From NCBI GenBank assembly GCA_028717765.1, contig JAQUNE010000082.1, forward strand, positions 1-6,784: DNA of 6,784 bases. Reading direction: 5' to 3'. Made by a program: the position numbers and the translations under genes. Positions 1 to 5,010 of this stretch are shown piece by piece (position 1 is the stretch's first letter; every line of letters begins with the position of its first letter). The notes under the pieces were generated by a model that searched no databases, was not told the DNA's origin, and saw only the letters and a list, made by a program, of their open reading frames with translations. Source of the stretch: Candidatus Omnitrophota bacterium (GTDB lineage: Bacteria > Omnitrophota > Koll11 > Gygaellales > Profunditerraquicolaceae).

Positions 1-995
1 GCGATAAAGGTGTGCTTACCAGTGGATAGATAAAGATAGACCTCTGACCCCATAGGTTCTATAACCTCGCACTTAACTCTTACAATATTCTCTGCGTGGG
101 CATCGGAAACAAATAACTTATCATAGATATCTTCGGAACGTACCCCTAAAATTACCTCACGGCCAATATAGGGTGTCAACTGCTTATTCATATCTTCTAC
201 GGTTTTCACAATAATTTTCCCTTCATCAAAAAAGATCCGTCCCTCTTTTTTAAAGAATTTCCCCTGCATAAAATTCATGGGAGGAGAACCGATAAATCCA
301 GCAACGAATTTATTTTTTGGAAAATCGTAGATATTAATCGGGTCCGCTACCTGCTGCAAGATACCGTCTTTTACCACGACAATCCTATCCCCCATGGTCA
401 TAGCTTCAGTCTGGTCATGCGTAACATAAATAATCGTGGTTTGCAGCCTAATATGCAATTTATGGATCTCGGTGCGCATCTGTACGCGCAACTTAGCATC
501 AAGATTACTTAGGGGTTCGTCAAATAAGAATACCAGCGGCTTTCTCACAATCGCCCTGCCCAAGGCAACGCGCTGCCTTTCTCCACCGGATAATTCACGC
601 GGCCGACGGTTAAGCAGGCGCTTAATCCCTAAAATTTCCGCAGCCTCGTTTACACGTTGGATAATTTCCGGCTTAGGATAATGCCTTAATTTTAACCCGA
701 ATGCCATATTCTCAAAAACAGTCATATGTGGATATAAAGCGTAATTCTGAAAAACCATGGCAATGTCGCGGTCCTTCGCAGGCACGTCATTAACGCGCTT
801 ATTGCCAATATAAATATCGCCTTCGGTGATTTCTTCTAATCCGGCAATCATCCTAAGGATCGTGGATTTTCCACATCCTGAAGGCCCGACCAAAACCATA
901 AACTCTTTGTTTTCCACCCCAAGATTAATGTTGTTTACGGCTTTTGCCCCTGCGCTATAGATCTTAGAAACATTTTTTAAACTTACCTGTGCCAT
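1..995 (-). CDS. ABC transporter ATP-binding protein, UgpC/MalK/MsmX family (3' end truncated by window)
   Basis: This is the cytoplasmic ATPase subunit of a carbohydrate-type (CUT1) ABC importer; it would hydrolyse ATP to drive uptake by a permease pair that is not in the window. From the ATG at 995-993 I read 331 uninterrupted codons to the window edge with no stop. Visible motifs are Walker A GPSGCGKST (residues 37-45), Q-loop VFQNYALYPHMT (81-92), signature LSGGERQRVALGRA (135-148), Walker B LVFLFDEP (154-161), D-loop SNLDAKLR (163-170) and switch histidine VTHDQTEAM (191-199). A C-terminal regulatory OB-fold (TOBE) region follows, with GVRSEDIYD and IEPMGSEVYLY, which separates this subfamily from short ABC ATPases. 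Family members are usually about 360-380 residues, so some 30-50 residues are missing. The start is fixed by an AAGGAG site 7 bases upstream. The substrate (sugar, glycerol-3-phosphate or several) cannot be told, since these ATPases are often shared between importers. Confidence 0.95.
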   Translation of the reverse strand, partial: MAQVSLKNVSKIYSAGAKAVNNINLGVENKEFMVLVGPSGCGKSTILRMIAGLEEITEGDIYIGNKRVNDVPAKDRDIAMVFQNYALYPHMTVFENMAFGLKLRHYPKPEIIQRVNEAAEILGIKRLLNRRPRELSGGERQRVALGRAIVRKPLVFLFDEPLSNLDAKLRVQMRTEIHKLHIRLQTTIIYVTHDQTEAMTMGDRIVVVKDGILQQVADPINIYDFPKNKFVAGFIGSPPMNFMQGKFFKKEGRIFFDEGKIIVKTVEDMNKQLTPYIGREVILGVRSEDIYDKLFVSDAHAENIVRVKCEVIEPMGSEVYLYLSTGKHTFI

Positions 996-1002
996 TTATT
1001 CA

Positions 1003-1008
1003 CTCCTT
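1003..1008 (-). promoter_or_regulatory. Ribosome binding site of the ABC ATPase gene
   Basis: The minus strand reads AAGGAG here, ending 7 bases before the ATG at 995. It is the best Shine-Dalgarno match in the window and decides the start of the ABC transporter ATPase gene. Confidence 0.85.
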
Positions 1009-1024
1009 ATAGAAAGATTCACTT

Positions 1025-1052
1025 ATTATAGGATGTTTTTCTCAAATATCAA
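1025..1052 (-). promoter_or_regulatory. Predicted sigma70-type promoter for the ABC ATPase gene
   Basis: On the minus strand a TTGATA -35 box (plus positions 1052-1047, 5 of 6 to consensus) is followed after 16 bases by a perfect TATAAT -10 box (1030-1025). Transcription would begin near 1018, leaving a leader of about 20 bases that holds the AAGGAG site. The -35 box overlaps the accD stop codon. It lies in the largest intergenic gap of the window. The call rests on sequence match and position only; the sigma factor preferences of this organism are unknown. Confidence 0.6.
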
Positions 1053-1888
1053 CCCAAATACTCGAGCAGCTTACTTAAAGTTGATTTCATACTTTTGCGA
1101 TGCGTAATCATATCAATTAGCCCGTGTTCAAGAAGAAATTCTGAACGCTGGAATCCTGAAGGCAGCTTTTGCCTGATTGTTTGTTCGATTACCCGCGGCC
1201 CGGTAAAACCGATTAAAGCCCTTGGCTCGGCCACAATCACGTCCCCTAATCCAGCAAAAGAAGCAAATACCCCGGCCATGGTCGGATTCGTCAATACGGA
1301 AATAAAAACTAATTTTTTCCGACGGTGATACGCTAATGCTGCAGAGGTCTTCGCCATCTGCATCAGGCTAAACATCCCTTCATACATCCTCGCCCCTCCA
1401 CCTGATCCGGAAACGATAATTAACGGCAGTCCGGCTTTGGTAGCGCCTTCTATTGCCCGGGTAATTTTTTCTCCCACGACTGACCCCATAGAGCCCATAA
1501 TAAAACGCGAATCAGTTGTAGCTAGCACAACTTTCTTATTCTCCAGCAAACCTTCCCCGGAAACTACCGCATCTTTTAATCCAGTAACCAGCTGGTCCTG
1601 GCTTAATTTATCTTTGTATGTTTTTGGCCCTTTAAAATCTAAAGGATCAACTGAAAGCATCTCTTTGTCGTACTCCACAAATGTATCCTTGTCAATCAAG
1701 GTGCCGATCCTTTCGTATGCCCCTAAGACAAAATGATAGTTACATTTCGGACAGACACGTAGATTCTCTTCAAGCGACTTATTATATAGAACCTCTGAGC
1801 ATGCCTCACACTTAGTCCAGAGGCCGTCAGGAATCTCTTTTTTCTTCAGCCGCACAATTGTATATTTTGGTTTTCCAAATAGTGCCAT
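1049..1888 (-). CDS. accD: Acetyl-CoA carboxylase carboxyltransferase subunit beta (AccD)
   Basis: AccD pairs with AccA to form the carboxyltransferase that moves the carboxyl group from carboxybiotin (on AccB) to acetyl-CoA, giving malonyl-CoA for fatty-acid synthesis in the cytoplasm. The 279-residue length is normal for a stand-alone bacterial AccD (not fused to AccA). An N-terminal zinc ribbon has C27, C30, C46 and C49, the same positions as I recall for E. coli AccD. The crotonase-fold core follows: FIMGSMGSVVGEKI (129-142), glycine loop SGSGGGARMYEG (160-171), SLMQMAKTSAAL (174-185), NPTMAGVFASFAGLGD (201-216) and IGFTGPRVIEQT (226-237). Two glycine loops differ from the usual SASGGARMQEG and PTMGG forms. 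The ATG is 4 bases after the DUF1015 stop with no clear Shine-Dalgarno site, which suggests coupled translation. The stop is TGA. accA, accB and accC are not in the window. Confidence 0.97.
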   Translation of the reverse strand: MALFGKPKYTIVRLKKKEIPDGLWTKCEACSEVLYNKSLEENLRVCPKCNYHFVLGAYERIGTLIDKDTFVEYDKEMLSVDPLDFKGPKTYKDKLSQDQLVTGLKDAVVSGEGLLENKKVVLATTDSRFIMGSMGSVVGEKITRAIEGATKAGLPLIIVSGSGGGARMYEGMFSLMQMAKTSAALAYHRRKKLVFISVLTNPTMAGVFASFAGLGDVIVAEPRALIGFTGPRVIEQTIRQKLPSGFQRSEFLLEHGLIDMITHRKSMKSTLSKLLEYLG

Positions 1889-1892
1889 AGGC

Positions 1893-3167
1893 TTAAAATT
1901 TGTGAATCACTAATCCCGAGAGAACCTTAGGGTAAAAGTACGTTGATTTTGAAGGCATCTTTTCCCCGCCCAAAGCCACGGACATGATCTGTTCCATCTT
2001 GACAGGATTTAAGAAAAAGGCTATCGCAGAACTAGATTTATCCGCCCCTTCGATTAGTTCTTCGGCATCATGATTAAATATAACATTCTCTTTATCTTCG
2101 ATATCCATTCCCATGAGTTTTTTCAAAATGATATAATTAAAAATCGAAACATCCAGCGTGCGATATTCTTTCTGTTTATCATTAATGATTTTATCCAAGA
2201 TTTTAACATTCTTCAGCCGCAACAGCCAGAATTTTTTCTGCCGGTACATCCCGATTACGTGCTCAGCACTTCCCGCTTTTTGCATCAGGAAAAAGAACCT
2301 GGTTTTATCTCTGACTTCTTCCAGGTCAAAAAACTCCCCAAGAGCAAGAGTAAATTTCTCAAAATTAAATCCGGCAAGCGTCTTAACCAGGCGGTTAATC
2401 GGCATAATCGTCAAATCCGGAGTATGTGGATTGGTAAAATAAGTAAGGATATAATTGAAGCTTTCTTCGCCGTTAAAATTCTGACTCCTCTTTTTCATTT
2501 CATCGCGATAATTGCAGGCTACTTCATAACGATGATGCCCATCAGCGATAAAAATATTTTCATCCTCCATTTTTTCCTGGATCCGCTTTAAGATCGCAGG
2601 ATCATCAATGCGCCATAATTGATGCGCCACTTTTTCCTGATCTATAATCTCAATAAAAGGCTTGCTGTTTTCAATATGCTGCTGATAAAGGCTGCGGATC
2701 AGGCGTTTCTTATCGGCAAAAATAGCAAAAATTGGGCTGAGGTTAGCCTTTACCTGCCTAATTAATTTGGCCCTGTCCTCTTTTGGCTCAAGCCGGGTAT
2801 GCTCATGCCCAAAAACCCGGGAATTTTGATCTTCAAGGCGCAATAACGCGATAAACCCCAAACGAGAGCGCTTTTCCCCTTTTATATTATATTGCTGGCG
2901 ATAAAAATAAACTGTTTCTTTTTTATCTTGGGTAAGGATCTCATCTTTTAGCCATTCACGAAAAGACTGCGCCGCGCTATGATATTTATCCTCTCCGGGG
3001 ATATCTTTAGCTAAAAGAATATGGATAAAATTATGTGGATTTAAGTTATGAAAATAATCCTGCCTGGCAGGAGAAATGACATCATAAGGAGGGCAGACCA
3101 CTTCAGAGAGTTCTTTGATCTTCAGGGGGTTAAAAGTTAATGCCTTAAATGGCGCTATTTTAGTCAT
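1893..3167 (-). CDS. DUF1015 family protein (COG4198-type), function unknown
   Basis: This 424-residue soluble protein belongs to the DUF1015 family and is full length for it (about 400-430 residues). Family marks are VVCPPYDVISP (23-33), NPHNFIHI (43-50), GHEHT (120-124), IADGHHRYEVA (207-217), MPINRL (255-260), a Leu-Asp-Val-Ser patch (338-341) and the strongly conserved C-terminus MPSKSTYFYPKVLSGLVIHKF-like segment (404-424). There is no signal peptide or membrane segment. No activity is firmly established for the family as far as I know. The DGHHR motif resembles the GxxR box of the ParB/sulfiredoxin fold, which includes free-serine kinases, so a nucleotide- or phosphate-handling role is possible, but that is inference. 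The ATG at 3167 overlaps the VanZ-like TGA by 4 bases (ATGA), with only a weak AAAGAA upstream, pointing to coupled translation. accD starts 4 bases downstream. Confidence 0.92.
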   Translation of the reverse strand: MTKIAPFKALTFNPLKIKELSEVVCPPYDVISPARQDYFHNLNPHNFIHILLAKDIPGEDKYHSAAQSFREWLKDEILTQDKKETVYFYRQQYNIKGEKRSRLGFIALLRLEDQNSRVFGHEHTRLEPKEDRAKLIRQVKANLSPIFAIFADKKRLIRSLYQQHIENSKPFIEIIDQEKVAHQLWRIDDPAILKRIQEKMEDENIFIADGHHRYEVACNYRDEMKKRSQNFNGEESFNYILTYFTNPHTPDLTIMPINRLVKTLAGFNFEKFTLALGEFFDLEEVRDKTRFFFLMQKAGSAEHVIGMYRQKKFWLLRLKNVKILDKIINDKQKEYRTLDVSIFNYIILKKLMGMDIEDKENVIFNHDAEELIEGADKSSSAIAFFLNPVKMEQIMSVALGGEKMPSKSTYFYPKVLSGLVIHKF

Positions 3168-3589
3168 AAATTTTCTTTAGCAAATAAAACTCTTATTCCG
3201 GGTATGCTTGCTCTTATGCAATAAAACAAGCTACCTAAAAACCCTCCCAAACCATCAATAAAAATATCAAACCCCGAACAACACCTTCCAGGGACAAACA
3301 ACTGATGGTATTCATCGGATATCCCATAGGTAGTGCAAAAAATTATACTGTATAAAACTAATTGCGCCTTGATTAATCCGGAGAAAGTACCGTTTATTGC
3401 CTGGCAAAAAGAAAATGCTAATAACCCGTATGCCAAAAGATGAAAAACAATATCCTCAAAAGGAAATAAACTGGGGATCTCCCGAGCAGGCAAAGCAGAA
3501 AAAGCAAAGATTACCCCCATGACCAATAAAACAAATAACCAAAGATAAGCCAAGTGAGATATTTTTTTATTTACTGTGTTTACAGCCAT
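3164..3589 (-). CDS. VanZ-like family integral membrane protein
   Basis: This small membrane protein has four predicted helices, at about residues 14-32, 47-65, 72-90 and 107-125. The family motif is clear: ISDEYHQLFVPGR (90-102) followed by S105, D108, D112 and G116, plus FSALPAREIP (30-39) after the first helix. VanZ itself gives low-level teicoplanin resistance, but most family members are uncharacterised envelope proteins, so resistance should not be assumed here. I chose the ATG at 3589 (141 residues) because AGAAGG lies 5 bases upstream and the protein then has normal VanZ-like length. A longer reading from 3661 (165 residues) adds a tail of poor family likeness and would overlap the zinc-ribbon gene by 95 bases instead of 23. 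The TGA stop overlaps the DUF1015 start in an ATGA, and the gene sits inside the tight dnaK-to-accD gene run. Confidence 0.88.
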   Translation of the reverse strand: MAVNTVNKKISHLAYLWLFVLLVMGVIFAFSALPAREIPSLFPFEDIVFHLLAYGLLAFSFCQAINGTFSGLIKAQLVLYSIIFCTTYGISDEYHQLFVPGRCCSGFDIFIDGLGGFLGSLFYCIRASIPGIRVLFAKENL

Positions 3590-3821
3590 CACAACCTTCT
3601 TTTGCCTTAGGGCAGGTATTAGCGGGATTGGCTTTTGTAGGCTTACGATAATCCGTAGCATAAAAACCAGGCCCTTTAAAAATTATCCCGGAACCGCTAC
3701 CAATCAGCCTTTTTACTTTTTTACCGCATTTAGGGCACTTCTCCGCCGGCTGGTCATTAATCTTTTGAAAAAGTTCAAAAGCATGTTTGCAATGCAAACA
3801 TTCGTATTCATAGGTTGGCAT
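3567..3821 (-). CDS. FmdB family zinc-ribbon protein
   Basis: This 84-residue protein begins MPTYEYECLHCKHAFE, the hallmark of the FmdB/CxxC_CxxC_SSSS zinc-ribbon family. Two knuckles, C8-x2-C11 and C29-x2-C32, would bind one zinc. The segment IFKGPGFYATDY (47-58) is the other conserved family block. The tail (60-84) is rich in Lys, Pro and Cys and adds C70, C77 and C80, an arrangement that could bind a second metal but is not a standard ribbon. The family was named for a putative regulator of formamidase/amidase genes; its general role is unknown, so FmdB here is a family label only. The start is supported by AAAGGGGG 10 bases upstream. It lies 20 bases after the dnaJ stop and its 3' end overlaps the VanZ-like gene by 23 bases. 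Confidence 0.93.
   Translation of the reverse strand: MPTYEYECLHCKHAFELFQKINDQPAEKCPKCGKKVKRLIGSGSGIIFKGPGFYATDYRKPTKANPANTCPKAKEGCDGCKHSK
3595..3600 (-). promoter_or_regulatory. Ribosome binding site inside the FmdB-family gene, for the VanZ-like gene
   Basis: The minus strand reads AGAAGG ending 5 bases before the ATG at 3589. It lies within the last codons of the zinc-ribbon gene and decides the shorter start of the VanZ-like protein over the one at 3661. Confidence 0.7.
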
Positions 3822-3831
3822 TTTAAAACAA

Positions 3832-3839
3832 CCCCCTTT
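3832..3839 (-). promoter_or_regulatory. Ribosome binding site of the FmdB-family gene
   Basis: The minus strand reads AAAGGGGG, ending 10 bases before the ATG at 3821, within the 20-base gap after dnaJ. The spacing is slightly long and the G run is a variant of AAGGAGG, but it is the only candidate in the gap. Confidence 0.55.
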
Positions 3840-3841
3840 AT

Positions 3842-4999
3842 TTATTTAAACGCTTTTTTTATTTTCTCAGTAAAACTTTCTTTATCTAAATCTTCTCCGG
3901 AAAGCCGGGCAAACTCTTCAATAAGTTTAAGCTGCTGGCTAGTTAAGCGCGTGGGTATTTCAACATTCACTTTCACTAATTCATCACCGACATCGTGAGA
4001 ATGTACATCCGGAATACCTTTTTCCTTAAGGCGGAAAACTCTTTCCGGTTGCGTACCCGCGGGAATCTTCATGCTCACTTTTCCCGTGAGTGTAGGAACT
4101 TCCACCTCTCCTCCAAGAATTGCCTTGCTTAAACTAATAGTGACTTCGGTAAGAATATCGTTATTATGCCTCTGAAAAGACTCGTGCGGTTTCACTTCTA
4201 TCTCTACATATAAATCTCCCCGTCCGGATGTACCTGCTTCACCTTCTCCGCGCACCCTTAAATTTGACCCAGTATCTACTCCAGCAGGAATTTTTACTTT
4301 AATTTTCCGAGTAACTTTTGTACGGCCCTCTCCATGACATTCAGTACAGGGCGTTTGAATAGTGCTACCTTCCCCTTGGCAGCGCGGACAAGCCTGCGCC
4401 ATCTGAAAAAAACCATTGGAAACTACAACCCGGCCGCTGCCTCTACACTGAGAACAGGTAATTTTTTTAGAGCCAGGTTTAGCACCAGTGCCAGAACAAA
4501 CCTCACAAGTTTCGTAACGTGGTAGGTTAAAGGTCTTTTCTACGCCAGTAGCAGCCTCTTCCAAAGTAATACTTACAGCTACTTCTAAATCTCTGCCCCT
4601 ACGGCCACGCGTGCCTTTCCTGGTCCTGCTGCCGGAAATATCAAAACCTAAGTCGCCAAATATCTCATCAAACAAACCACCGCCAACACCAAAGTCGCCT
4701 AGATCCTGAAACACGCTGCTAAAATCCGCACCCTTAAAAATATCTTCATAAGCATATTTCTGATCAATACCAGAATGCCCGTATTGATCGTAAAGTGCAC
4801 GCTTCTGAGAATCAGATAAAACTGCATAGGCTTCAGAAATCTCTTTAAATTTTTCTTCCGCCTCTTTTTTCTGTTCATGAGGGACCCTATCCGGATGATA
4901 ACGCAAAACAGCTTCCCGATAGGCCTTTTTAATTTCATCAAGGCTGGAATTTTTATTTACCCCCAAAACTTCATAATAATCGCGCTTCGTACTCATCAT
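3842..4999 (-). CDS. dnaJ: Molecular chaperone DnaJ (Hsp40, type I)
   Basis: DnaJ binds unfolded substrates, hands them to DnaK and stimulates DnaK ATP hydrolysis in the cytoplasm. At 385 residues it is full length for a type I DnaJ. The J-domain spans about 7-73 with DYYEVLGV and the essential HPD at 35-37. A Gly/Phe/Asp region (74-136) includes FDEIFGD and a basic stretch GTRGRRGRD. The zinc domain has all four CxxCxGxG repeats: C165/C168, C182/C185, C204/C207 and C218/C221. The C-terminal substrate-binding and dimerisation domains follow, with [17 protein letters not shown] and [11 protein letters not shown]. Two ATGs are adjacent (4999 and 4996); the family pattern and a weak AAG-type site 7 bases upstream slightly favour the second, a difference of one residue. 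It starts 11 bases after the dnaK stop, the classical dnaK-dnaJ arrangement. Confidence 0.97.
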   Translation of the reverse strand: MMSTKRDYYEVLGVNKNSSLDEIKKAYREAVLRYHPDRVPHEQKKEAEEKFKEISEAYAVLSDSQKRALYDQYGHSGIDQKYAYEDIFKGADFSSVFQDLGDFGVGGGLFDEIFGDLGFDISGSRTRKGTRGRRGRDLEVAVSITLEEAATGVEKTFNLPRYETCEVCSGTGAKPGSKKITCSQCRGSGRVVVSNGFFQMAQACPRCQGEGSTIQTPCTECHGEGRTKVTRKIKVKIPAGVDTGSNLRVRGEGEAGTSGRGDLYVEIEVKPHESFQRHNNDILTEVTISLSKAILGGEVEVPTLTGKVSMKIPAGTQPERVFRLKEKGIPDVHSHDVGDELVKVNVEIPTRLTSQQLKLIEEFARLSGEDLDKESFTEKIKKAFK

Positions 5000-5010
5000 A
5001 TTACTTGCGT

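Noticed and set aside
996..1048. Riboswitch or attenuator in the accD-ABC ATPase gap
   Set aside because: The gap is only 53 bases, with a promoter filling half of it and a leader of about 20 bases left, too short for a structured regulator; no hairpin is apparent.
2070..2591. 173-codon plus-strand open frame opposite the DUF1015 gene
   Set aside because: It lies wholly antisense to a well-recognised gene, shows no family motif, and its composition is what a shadow frame would give. The same holds for the plus-strand frames at 436-681, 1095-1328, 1437-1736, 2158-2442, 3576-3998, 4334-4525, 4877-5080, 5447-5706, 5723-5908, 5981-6286 and 6311-6559.
3164..3589. VanZ-like gene as a glycopeptide resistance determinant
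   Set aside because: No vanA/vanH/vanX-type gene or two-component system is near it; most members of this broad membrane family have nothing to do with resistance.
3822..3870. Possible terminator between dnaJ and the FmdB-family gene
   Set aside because: The region is AT-rich with A and T runs, but I find no GC-rich stem followed by a U tract on the minus strand, and a ribosome binding site occupies the gap.
4699..4941. 80-codon minus-strand frame within dnaJ
   Set aside because: It is an out-of-phase reading of the J-domain and Gly/Phe-coding region, Lys/Ile-rich and without recognisable motif or ribosome binding site.
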